A DNA stretch of 64,000 nt, taken from contig CAJQSI010000016.1 in NCBI GenBank assembly GCA_905612515.1, forward strand, positions 27,695 through 91,694, in the 5' to 3' direction. This document shows positions 20,378 to 28,972 of the stretch, piece after piece (the first letter of the stretch is position 1; every line of letters starts with the position of its first letter). The notes beneath the pieces were generated by a model, which was given only the letters and a program-made list of their open reading frames with translations, was not told the origin of the DNA and ran no database searches. The stretch comes from an uncultured Opitutales bacterium. Lineage in GTDB: Bacteria > Verrucomicrobiota > Verrucomicrobiia > Opitutales > Seribacteraceae. A program made the translations under genes and the position numbers.

Positions 20378-20543
20378 ACTTGTGCTCGAAAGCTCATTCG
20401 AAAAACGAGACGAGATCGAGAAACTCTTTCGAAAAGCGAAGAGTTAAAAAAAAATCGGGCATTTTTTTCGAGGGAAATTACAGAGGAACAAGGGTTTCTG
20501 AAAACACCTCAACTCCGACACCGAAAGATTTTTTCAATGGGAG

Positions 20544-20573
20544 TTGACGAGCTCTCTTTCACTCTCCTATAGT
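20544..20573 (+). promoter_or_regulatory. sigma70-like promoter for short transcript
   Basis: TTGACG (20544-20549), 18-bp spacer, TATAGT (20568-20573). Confidence 0.6.
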
Positions 20574-20579
20574 GAAGGC

Positions 20580-20653
20580 TTCCAAGAGAGTTTTGGGGTA
20601 GGCTTTCTTGGTTTTAGGCCCGCCCTTGGTTGCAACCGGGGCGGGCCGTTTTT
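20580..20653 (+). ncRNA. candidate ~70-nt structured small RNA or terminated leader
   Basis: Promoter-like element upstream; hairpin CCAAGAGAG-(12 nt)-CTTTCTTGG at 20582-20611; ends in a GC-rich terminator with T5. Confidence 0.5.
20617..20653 (+). terminator. intrinsic terminator
   Basis: GGCCCGCCC-(13 nt)-GGGCGGGCC perfect 9-bp stem (20617-20625/20639-20647) followed by GTTTTT. Confidence 0.8.
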
Positions 20654-20834
20654 ATGTACCGATTTAGTGCCATTCCCAATCCGGTGTGGTTTTACTAGAG
20701 GTAAAAACCCCGCCCGAACATACCCGCAAGGTGCTCATTTTCAGGATCTTGCGACAAGAGATGTTTTTTCATGAAGCTAAAGATTCGCCCTTGATATCTT
20801 GACGAAAGGATAATCAATGCTCTTTCTGTCCGTT

Positions 20835-22358
20835 ATGAAAATATTCTCTGTTATCCTTCTGGTAATCAGTATCCAAATCAACTCGATCCATGCTGCCGAT
20901 AAAAAGCCCAATATCCTCTGGTTGATCACCGACAACTGCAACTTGGACTTTGGCTGTTTTGGCATGCAGGGGGTTCACACTCCACACCTCGATCAATTGG
21001 CCTCACAAGGAGTTCGCTACACCAGAGTTTTTTCCACCGCTCCGGTTTGTGCACCCAGTCGTTCTGCCTTCATGACCGGCATGTACCAAACCTCTGTCAA
21101 TTTACACCACTTTCCCGACCATCGCGACGATGGTTTTAGACTGCCCGAGGGCGTGAGGCCCCTCACGCATCGACTCAAAGATGCAGGCTACACCACCGGT
21201 TCCATCAAAAAAATCGGGGAGCAGGTGGTAGGCTCAGGTAAACTCGACCTCAATTTTGTTAATGAAGGGAAAATTTTCGAAAGCACGGATTGGGATAACA
21301 TTAAGAAGAGCCAGCCCTTCTTTTTACAAGTGAACACCCCGGAAGCGGAGTATGACATATACGATTTCAGAACCAATCGCCCCGAGCGCATCAAATGGTG
21401 GGGGGAAGAAGAACATGTCCAGTATGCCAAACCCGATTCGGTGGTGCCCCCGGCCTATTTCCCCAAACACAAAACTTCCAATGAGGAATGGGCTCGATAT
21501 TTGAACTCGGTTTCCAACATGGACCGACGCGTCGGCATCGTTTTAAAGGAGCTCAAAAAAGAAAATCTTCTCGATGATACGATCATCATTGTTTTTGGCG
21601 ACAATGGCCGGGTCGATCATCGTAGTATTCACTGGGTCTATGACACTGGTCTACACGTGCCCATGATCATCAAATGGCCTAAAAACTTTCCTATGCCGGA
21701 AGGTTTCAAGCCCGGCGCGGTTAATGAAGAGGTGATCAGCCTGCTTGATTTGACAGCCACGACCCTGTCCCTAGCCGGCATATCCCGCCCCTTGGGCATG
21801 CAAAGCCGCGTTTTCCTCGGGAAAAATCGGGATCCGCAAAGAAGATACGCTTTCAGCGCCAGAGACCGTGTCGACGACGTTCCCTTTCGCCTGAGATCAG
21901 TTCGTGGCAAGCGCTACCACTATATTCGCAATTACCAACCCGAGCTCAACTTTGGCACCTATGTTAACTTTTACAAAGAGAAGTGCTTCCCGGTTCAGCA
22001 AGTGATGCGGGATCTTTACAAAAAAGGAAAACTCGACCCACACCTGATGCCCCTCTTCACCGAATTCAGGCGTGAATACCTCTTCGATACCGCAGCCGAC
22101 CCCAATGAACTGAAAAACCTTGTCGACTCAAACCATCCGGATCACCTCAAAGCCCTCACGGAAATGCGGGCCGCGCTGGACACTTGGGTTAGTGCAACGG
22201 GCGACTTGGGGTGGCAAAAAGAGCCTCCTGAAAAGATAGAAAAGTTTCGAGCCGTGATGTACGACTGGTTCGGTGCCCCCGAGTGGTACCCTTACAAACC
22301 TAAAAAATCCTCTTCCGCCTTGGAGAAGATCAATCAAGGCAGAATCATCGAGGACTGA
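20835..22358 (+). CDS. sulfatase (formylglycine-dependent type I arylsulfatase family)
   Basis: PNILWLITDNCNLDFGCFG; APVCAPSRSAFMTGMYQT (CxPSR); GDNGRVDHRSIHW. Confidence 0.92.
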   Translation: MKIFSVILLVISIQINSIHAADKKPNILWLITDNCNLDFGCFGMQGVHTPHLDQLASQGVRYTRVFSTAPVCAPSRSAFMTGMYQTSVNLHHFPDHRDDGFRLPEGVRPLTHRLKDAGYTTGSIKKIGEQVVGSGKLDLNFVNEGKIFESTDWDNIKKSQPFFLQVNTPEAEYDIYDFRTNRPERIKWWGEEEHVQYAKPDSVVPPAYFPKHKTSNEEWARYLNSVSNMDRRVGIVLKELKKENLLDDTIIIVFGDNGRVDHRSIHWVYDTGLHVPMIIKWPKNFPMPEGFKPGAVNEEVISLLDLTATTLSLAGISRPLGMQSRVFLGKNRDPQRRYAFSARDRVDDVPFRLRSVRGKRYHYIRNYQPELNFGTYVNFYKEKCFPVQQVMRDLYKKGKLDPHLMPLFTEFRREYLFDTAADPNELKNLVDSNHPDHLKALTEMRAALDTWVSATGDLGWQKEPPEKIEKFRAVMYDWFGAPEWYPYKPKKSSSALEKINQGRIIED

Positions 22359-22630
22359 TTCGAATGGCTTGGAACACTTTATCAAAGGCCCGCCGACACG
22401 TCTGAGAAGTCATCAACGACGAGTACACCCGTACCCATGACTAGATACCGCTCAAGAAAGCCGAGTGGATGCCCAATATGAAACTAATCCTGTCATAATG
22501 TGATGATCTCCTTGGCCAGTCCGAAAACCAAAAAGATTAATTTGCATATTATAAGGCATGCGTTCTTGCCGAGCATGCAAAACTTGCCCACACTTTCAGT
22601 TTCCCCCAAGAAAATCCTAACCTCCCACTC

Positions 22631-24061
22631 ATGAAAAAATCATACTCTTTTCTTTTACGTGCCGGCTTGGCCTTTTTCGCAGTCGCTTCCGTTGCCTCGG
22701 CCGCAGTCAAGTTGCCCTCCATCCTCGGTAGCCACATGGTTCTCCAGCAAGGGGAACCCGTCCCCGTCTGGGGTTGGGCCGATCCCGGCGAGGAAGTCAC
22801 CGTCACCTTCCACGATGCCAAGGTTTCCGCCAAAGCAGGCAAGGACGGTAAATGGCAAGTCAACCTGCCCGCCTCTAAAGCCAATGCAAAAGGAGCCGAC
22901 CTCGTGGTCAAAGGTTCCAACGAAATCAAGTTGACCGATGTCCTCGTCGGCGAGGTCTGGCTTTGCTCGGGACAGTCGAACATGGAGTGGACCGTCTCGC
23001 GGTCCGCCAATGCCAAGGAGGAAATCGCAAACGCCAAGCATCCGCTCATCCGGCACGTAAAGGTGCCGCACAAATTGAGCCTTACGCCGCAAGACGACGT
23101 GCAGACCGGCGGATGGCAGGTCTGCAGCCCCACCACTGTGGCGAACTTCACCGCAGTCGGTTATTTCTTTGGACGCCACCTCCATCAGGAAATCAAAGTG
23201 CCCATCGGATTGATCGGTTCGAACTGGGGTGGCACACGCATCGAGCCATGGACCCCGGCGGAAGGCTTCAAGGCCGTGCCAGCGCTCAAGGCAAGCCATG
23301 CTGACAAATTGAATCAGTTTGCGCAGGGTAAGCTCGGACGCGGAACACCCACGCACATGCACAATGCCATGATCTCCCCCTTGCTGCCCTACGCCATAAA
23401 AGGAGCCATCTGGTACCAAGGCGAATCCAACAACGGCGAAGGCATGCTTTACCATGAAAAGATGAAAGCTCTCATCGCGGGCTGGCGCAATGTTTGGAAC
23501 AAACCCGACCTTCCCTTCTACTTCGTCCAACTCGCTCCCTACAAATACCGTGGCGACCCCAAAAGCTTGCCCGGCATTTGGCAAGCTCAGCTCGAAACCC
23601 TGAAGGTGCCACACACCGGCATGGCGGTGACCACCGACATCACAACCCTAACCAATATCCATCCCCCCAACAAACAGGACGTAGGCAAGCGCCTCGCTCT
23701 GTGGGCTCTGGCCAAGGACTACGGCAAAGACAAATTGGTCTACTCCGGCCCGATTTTCGACAAGGCAGACCACTCCGACGGTGGCAAGGGGAGCATCACC
23801 GTGCATTTCAAGAAGTTGGGTGGCAGGCATATCGGCCTCAAGACCACCGACAACAAGAATCCGACCCACTTCGAGGTAGCTGGCAAGGACGGTGCCTGGC
23901 ATCCGGCCGAGACCTTCACCGTATACGGAGACCATATCATCGCCAAGAGCAAGATGGTCAAGGAACCCGTCAACGTGCGCTTCGGCTGGGACCAACTCGC
24001 CACCCCCAACCTGGTGAACCGGGCCGGTCTTCCCGCCTCGCCCTTCACCTCCCAAAAGTAA
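22631..24061 (+). CDS. sialate O-acetylesterase-like SGNH hydrolase
   Basis: LPSILGSHMVLQQGEPVPVWGWADPGEEVTV; VWLCSGQSNMEW; IWYQGESN. Confidence 0.9.
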   Translation: MKKSYSFLLRAGLAFFAVASVASAAVKLPSILGSHMVLQQGEPVPVWGWADPGEEVTVTFHDAKVSAKAGKDGKWQVNLPASKANAKGADLVVKGSNEIKLTDVLVGEVWLCSGQSNMEWTVSRSANAKEEIANAKHPLIRHVKVPHKLSLTPQDDVQTGGWQVCSPTTVANFTAVGYFFGRHLHQEIKVPIGLIGSNWGGTRIEPWTPAEGFKAVPALKASHADKLNQFAQGKLGRGTPTHMHNAMISPLLPYAIKGAIWYQGESNNGEGMLYHEKMKALIAGWRNVWNKPDLPFYFVQLAPYKYRGDPKSLPGIWQAQLETLKVPHTGMAVTTDITTLTNIHPPNKQDVGKRLALWALAKDYGKDKLVYSGPIFDKADHSDGGKGSITVHFKKLGGRHIGLKTTDNKNPTHFEVAGKDGAWHPAETFTVYGDHIIAKSKMVKEPVNVRFGWDQLATPNLVNRAGLPASPFTSQK

Positions 24062-24074
24062 GGTAGTTCTCAAG

Positions 24075-24743
24075 ATGACCATCCCGGGACATAAGACCTG
24101 CTTGGCCTCGGCCTTGCTCTTTCTCACCGGGGCATCGGTAAGCCTTGCCCAAATAAAAGCGGAAGCCGCTCCGAAAACCACCGCCCCGAAGACCGAGACC
24201 TTCCACTGGGAAACCGATCCCGGTTGGTTCGGCGAACGCATCAAGCTGCCGCCCGGCTTCTCTCCCACCATGTCATGGAAGGGAATCGAGGAAATCAGGT
24301 TCGCCCCCGGCATGTTCAAGGCCGACCGACCCGACTTCTTCAGCTACGCCCTCGTATTCTCCCTCGCCGCCGACGCAGATGTTTCCCCCGCCGGCCTCCG
24401 CAAGCAAATCCTTCTTTACTACCAAGGCCTCTCCTCCCGCGTCTCCGCCGGCAAGGGCCGCAAGGTGGACGTCTCCAAGTTCACCATAGACCTCAAGCCC
24501 GCCAAGGATCTCCCCGGTTCCGCCCCCAAGCAGGCAAAGGCTCCCGCCGCCTACCTCGCCACCCTAAAGTGGATCGAGCCATTCGCGACCGGCAAACCGC
24601 AGGACCTCCACCTCGAAATCCACGCATGGAAAGACAAGATCCGCAAGCGAACCTACCTCTTCTTCTGTGCCTCCCCCCAAAGCTCCGAAGCACCCATACG
24701 AAAAAGCCTGCGAAAAATCCGCACCGCCTTCGTGGCAAAATGA
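24075..24743 (+). CDS. exported hypothetical protein
   Basis: Signal-like N-terminus (CLASALLFLTGASVSLAQ); no family recognised. Confidence 0.6.
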   Translation: MTIPGHKTCLASALLFLTGASVSLAQIKAEAAPKTTAPKTETFHWETDPGWFGERIKLPPGFSPTMSWKGIEEIRFAPGMFKADRPDFFSYALVFSLAADADVSPAGLRKQILLYYQGLSSRVSAGKGRKVDVSKFTIDLKPAKDLPGSAPKQAKAPAAYLATLKWIEPFATGKPQDLHLEIHAWKDKIRKRTYLFFCASPQSSEAPIRKSLRKIRTAFVAK

Positions 24744-24791
24744 CGGGCGAAAGCCCCCCTCGCGGGAATCCCACCGCAAATCTTTCCGCTT

Positions 24792-24831
24792 GTAGACACC
24801 AGTCGAGACACTGGCGTCCGCCTGCAATAAA
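24792..24831. repeat. REP-like intergenic palindrome
   Basis: GTAG + GACaCCAGT-cgagac-ACTGGcGTC, then CGCCTGCAATAAA, shared (12/13) with CGCCCGCAATAAA at 34153. Confidence 0.4.
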
Positions 24832-24992
24832 CTGACGCGACCAAAACTGAACGACCTGAACTATAAGAACGAGCCTTTTTTGCGAACCTCCGTCTTCGGG
24901 GCGCGTTCAAGAAACCGCATTCAGGTCACCTTTTGTAATTGCAGTCCGGACACGAGGTGACGGAATGGAGCAACCACGGATCAACACCCATT

Positions 24993-26216
24993 ATGAAAAA
25001 AACACAGTTCTCCATACTTCTCCTTACTTTGTCGACCTTTGCTCTGTCGGCCTTCGCCGCCGACTGGCCGCAATGGCGCGGGCCGAATCGCGACGGAGTC
25101 TCGACCGAGACCGGCATTCTCGACGAATGGCCGGAGGGTGGCCCAAAGTTGCTATGGAAAGCTACTGGCGTAGGAGCAGGTTTCTCCAGCGTGAGCGTAG
25201 CGAATGGACGAATCTACACCATGGGGGACGGCAAGGAATCAAGCAGTGTTCACTGCCTCAACCCAAAGGACGGAAAAATCATCTGGTCCTCCAAACCCGT
25301 GGGGGAGACGGGTGGCAGATACGAGGGAACGCGCTGCACTCCCACCTTCGATGATGGTCATCTCTATGCGCTGGGCCAGTTCGGCGACTTGGTCTGCCTG
25401 CGAGCCTCCGATGGTTCGGAGGTCTGGCGGAAGAGCCTGACCAAGGACTTCGGCGGACGCTCAGGTGGTTGGAACTACACCGAGAGCCCCTTGGTCGACG
25501 AAGGCAAGGTGATCGTCACTCCCGGGGGGAAACAAGGCGCGGTGGTCGCCCTCGACAAGAAAACCGGAGAACTGGTCTGGCAGAGCAAAGAATTCACCGA
25601 CGGAGCCCAATACAGTTCACTGATCGTCCGAGAGTTTGGGGGCAATAGACAGTACGTCCAGCTCACCGGGGCCAACGTAGTCGGACTTGAAGCCTCTACG
25701 GGGAAGGTGCTTTGGCAAGCTCCCCGCAAAGGGAAAACGGCTACGATCAGCACCCCGATTTTCCATGAAGGTCACGTTTTCGTCAGCAGTGCCTACGGCG
25801 TAGGTTGCAACGGTTTCAAGGTGACCCATTCGGGGGGGGATTTCTCGGCCAAGGAAATCTATGCCAACAAGACGATCTCAAACCACCATGGTGGCTGTAT
25901 CCGAGTGGGTGATTACGTCTACGCCTCAAGCAGCGGAACCCTCGCTTGCGTGGAGCTCAAGACGGGGGAGGAAATGTGGCGGCAGCGCAGCGCGGGCAAG
26001 GGCGCGATACTGATTATCGACGGCAAAATCATTTTGCGGGCTGAAAACGGTCCTCTCGCCCTCGTGGAGCTCAACCCGAAGGAATACCGCCAAATCAGCA
26101 AGTTCGACCAACCCGAACGCTCCAAAGCGAAAGCTTGGCCTCATCCGGTAGTGAGCAACGGTGTTCTATATGTCAGGGATCAGGATATCCTGCTGGCCTA
26201 CGACATTCGCAAGTAG
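24993..26216 (+). CDS. exported PQQ-like beta-propeller repeat protein
   Basis: ADWPQWRGPNRDGVSTETGIL; LDKKTGELVWQS; ELKTGEEMWR; start at ATG 24993 (MKKTQFSILLLTLSTFALSAFA). Confidence 0.9.
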   Translation: MKKTQFSILLLTLSTFALSAFAADWPQWRGPNRDGVSTETGILDEWPEGGPKLLWKATGVGAGFSSVSVANGRIYTMGDGKESSSVHCLNPKDGKIIWSSKPVGETGGRYEGTRCTPTFDDGHLYALGQFGDLVCLRASDGSEVWRKSLTKDFGGRSGGWNYTESPLVDEGKVIVTPGGKQGAVVALDKKTGELVWQSKEFTDGAQYSSLIVREFGGNRQYVQLTGANVVGLEASTGKVLWQAPRKGKTATISTPIFHEGHVFVSSAYGVGCNGFKVTHSGGDFSAKEIYANKTISNHHGGCIRVGDYVYASSSGTLACVELKTGEEMWRQRSAGKGAILIIDGKIILRAENGPLALVELNPKEYRQISKFDQPERSKAKAWPHPVVSNGVLYVRDQDILLAYDIRK

Positions 26217-26264
26217 AGAAAGCCAAACGTTACTTTGCTTTCTACAAATCAAACTCACTCAGCC

Positions 26265-27239
26265 ATGAATATCCCAAAGATAGTACTTCTCCTTCCTGTT
26301 CTAGCCGCACTTGCAACCGCCAAGCCTCCGACCGAAGAAAGCGTACAAGGTCTCTACGAGGGATCGTGGAAGGACGCCGCCGGCTCGGCCGACACAGAAG
26401 TTCGCGTGGTGGCCATGGGCAAGGGAACCTTCAAGTTGCTCGCCCGACGCAAACTGGACGGCAAGATCGTCCGAGCCGAGATCGACGGAAAAACGGATGC
26501 GAAATCGGGAGGCGTAACCTTTGGAGGTTCAATCGGTGGAGCCAATTGCAAGGCCAGTTACAAGGAAGGCGCAATATCGGGAACCATCGGGAAGAAGGGT
26601 TCCCTTTCAATCAAGCGCATCGAACGCACCCCACCCTCTCTCGGCAAGAAACCACCCGCCGGAGCCATCGTCCTCATCGACGGGAAAAATTTCGACAACA
26701 TGAAAGCCCGTTCGGGCGAATGGATTCATATAGACAAGAAAGACGGTTCCATCCAAGTCCCCAAGGGCGGAATGAACTCCGTCAAGAAGATCGAGGGCGA
26801 CTACGACGCTCACGTCGAGTTCAACTGCAACCTTCGTTCCACCGCCCGCAGTCAAGGGCGCGGCAACAGCGGATTCTATCTGGCCAATAGTCAAGAAATT
26901 CAAGTGCTCGACTCCTTCGGCGCCGTCACCTACCTCGGCGGCGGTTGCGGCGGACTCTACAAATACAAGAACCCCGACGTAATGGAACCGATCCCCAGCC
27001 TCGTGGGCAAAAAGGACGCCACCTTCAACTTCGCTTCTCTCCCTCCTCTGCAATGGCAAGCCTACGACGTCGAGTATCGTGTGCAGAAAGGCGGAAAGAA
27101 GGCCCTCATGACCGCCCACCACAACGGAATCAAGATTCACGACAAAGTAGAACTCAATCACAAGGCCGGCACCTTTCATTTTCAAGATCATGGTAACCCC
27201 GTCCGCTACCGCAACATCTGGGTGCTTGAAAAAGAATAA
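26265..27239 (+). CDS. DUF1080 family protein
   Basis: IVLIDGKNFDNMKARSGEW, NSGFYLANSQEIQVLDSFG, VRYRNIWVLE. Confidence 0.8.
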   Translation: MNIPKIVLLLPVLAALATAKPPTEESVQGLYEGSWKDAAGSADTEVRVVAMGKGTFKLLARRKLDGKIVRAEIDGKTDAKSGGVTFGGSIGGANCKASYKEGAISGTIGKKGSLSIKRIERTPPSLGKKPPAGAIVLIDGKNFDNMKARSGEWIHIDKKDGSIQVPKGGMNSVKKIEGDYDAHVEFNCNLRSTARSQGRGNSGFYLANSQEIQVLDSFGAVTYLGGGCGGLYKYKNPDVMEPIPSLVGKKDATFNFASLPPLQWQAYDVEYRVQKGGKKALMTAHHNGIKIHDKVELNHKAGTFHFQDHGNPVRYRNIWVLEKE

Positions 27240-27320
27240 ACTGCTGAATCCGCCAATGATTGGTGGAAACGTCACCCAGAAGGACGTAAGGTTATGCGAA
27301 CCCAGTCCTTTGGTTTTATA

Positions 27321-28964
27321 ATGAAAGCGTTTCTCCCACTCGTAATTTTCGCAACGGCCCAGCTCGCTTGTTTCGTCCATAGGACCAATGCCGCCGATTT
27401 GCTCGTTCCGAAAGACTACTCCTCGATACAATCGGCCATCGACAAGGCCGAACCGAACGACCGCGTCCTTGTGGAGGCAGGCACCTACCGCGAGCGCATA
27501 GTCCTGAAAGCAGCCGTAACCGTCAGGAGCGCAGGCGACGACGCCAAGGGCGCGCTCGGTCTAAAGCGGGCCGAGATCACTGTACTGAACCACCCAAAGG
27601 GGGAAGGTCCGGGTGTCACTATGGGAGCAGACGCGACCTTGGATGGCTTTACTGTAACGGGGGTCGGACTCTACGACGACGCCAAGTGGAAGAAGCATTA
27701 CTCCACGCAGGGGAACTTGCAGAGTCACGAGCACATCGGCGCATCCGGCACGGCAGGCATCGAAGTGCGGCACTCATGCGAAGTGAAGAACAACATCGTG
27801 CATCACGTCGGCTACACGGGCATCGGCATCACGGGATCCAAGGATCGGAAAGTATCGCCCAGCATCATCGGCAATGTCTGCTATCGCAACATGGGCGGCG
27901 GCATCGGTTCCATGGCCGGCTCCACCGCACTAATCGAAAACAACGTCTGCTTCGAAAACTTTTACGCAGGCATTGGACACAATGGAGCAAGTCCCATGGT
28001 GCGCGGGAATAAGTGCTACAACAACATCCGGGCGGGCATTGGCATAAGCGAGGGCAGTTCTCCCACCGTTACGAAAAACCGTTGTTATGAAAACCGCCGA
28101 GCGGGAATTGGCATACGGACGGGTAAGGACACGCAACCCGTGGTTGAAGACAACGACTGCTTCGAAAACGATATGGCCGGAATAGGAACCGAGGAGGAAG
28201 CCCGACCAATCATTCGCTCAAATCGTTGTCATAAAAATAAACTAGCGGGCATTGGTGCCCGTCACGAAGCGCATCCCGAAATAGTGGGCAACGAATGCAT
28301 CGGGAACGGTGCCGCCGGGATTGGAATCGAGCATGGAGTAGTGGCAAAAATCGCGGACAACCTCTGCAAGGACAATAAGGCATCGGGCATCGGGGTTCGC
28401 CATCAGGCGGAAGCACTCCTGATCAATAACCGCCTTATCGAAAATGCCCTCGTAGCCATCGGCATCCGAAATGGTTCCAGGCTGACCGCTAAAAAGAACG
28501 TCATGTCCCGCAAGGGAGGCATGGCTCCACTGGTAGCCATTCTGGAGAATTCGACCGCCACCCTAACCGACAACGACCTAAACGGCGGTGGCGTGGCCGG
28601 CGTTCTGCTCCAAGGGACCGCCCATATCGAGAAGAACCGCTTTCACGGCAATGGTCCCCGCAAAGGTGGGCCTCCAAACTTCGCCACTTGGGTAAGGGAA
28701 GGCTCTTCAGTTACTTTTTCAAACAACGAAGTGGACCACTGGCGACATGCCCTTTTCGCCTCGAAAGCCAAGCAAGTCTCAGCCAACGACAACAAAGTTT
28801 ACGCTTTTCTAGGCACCGCTCTTGTCATACGAAACAGCGAGAAACCAACCGAGGCTTCGGGCAACGTCGCCTTCTCGGACGACACCAATTCCCAAGCCAT
28901 TGAAATCATCGGACGCAAAGCCAAGGTCGATGGGAATCTGGTACAGAAAAAACCAAACAAATAA
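27321..28964 (+). CDS. exported right-handed parallel beta-helix protein with Cys/Asn-ladder repeats
   Basis: SSIQSAIDKAEPNDRVLVEAGTYRERI; ~23-aa repeats N.C..N..AGIG. Confidence 0.82.
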   Translation: MKAFLPLVIFATAQLACFVHRTNAADLLVPKDYSSIQSAIDKAEPNDRVLVEAGTYRERIVLKAAVTVRSAGDDAKGALGLKRAEITVLNHPKGEGPGVTMGADATLDGFTVTGVGLYDDAKWKKHYSTQGNLQSHEHIGASGTAGIEVRHSCEVKNNIVHHVGYTGIGITGSKDRKVSPSIIGNVCYRNMGGGIGSMAGSTALIENNVCFENFYAGIGHNGASPMVRGNKCYNNIRAGIGISEGSSPTVTKNRCYENRRAGIGIRTGKDTQPVVEDNDCFENDMAGIGTEEEARPIIRSNRCHKNKLAGIGARHEAHPEIVGNECIGNGAAGIGIEHGVVAKIADNLCKDNKASGIGVRHQAEALLINNRLIENALVAIGIRNGSRLTAKKNVMSRKGGMAPLVAILENSTATLTDNDLNGGGVAGVLLQGTAHIEKNRFHGNGPRKGGPPNFATWVREGSSVTFSNNEVDHWRHALFASKAKQVSANDNKVYAFLGTALVIRNSEKPTEASGNVAFSDDTNSQAIEIIGRKAKVDGNLVQKKPNK

Positions 28965-28972
28965 GGCACACC

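Noticed and set aside
20544-20774. 76-aa ORF over the sRNA candidate
   Set aside because: Would read through a perfect intrinsic terminator and overlaps the -35/-10 elements; no protein-like features
22655-23614. 319-aa (-) strand ORF
   Set aside because: Shadow of the sialate O-acetylesterase gene
26135-26890. 251-aa (+) ORF, Arg/His/Gln-rich
   Set aside because: Out-of-frame overlap with the PQQ and DUF1080 genes; composition typical of a shifted reading of coding DNA
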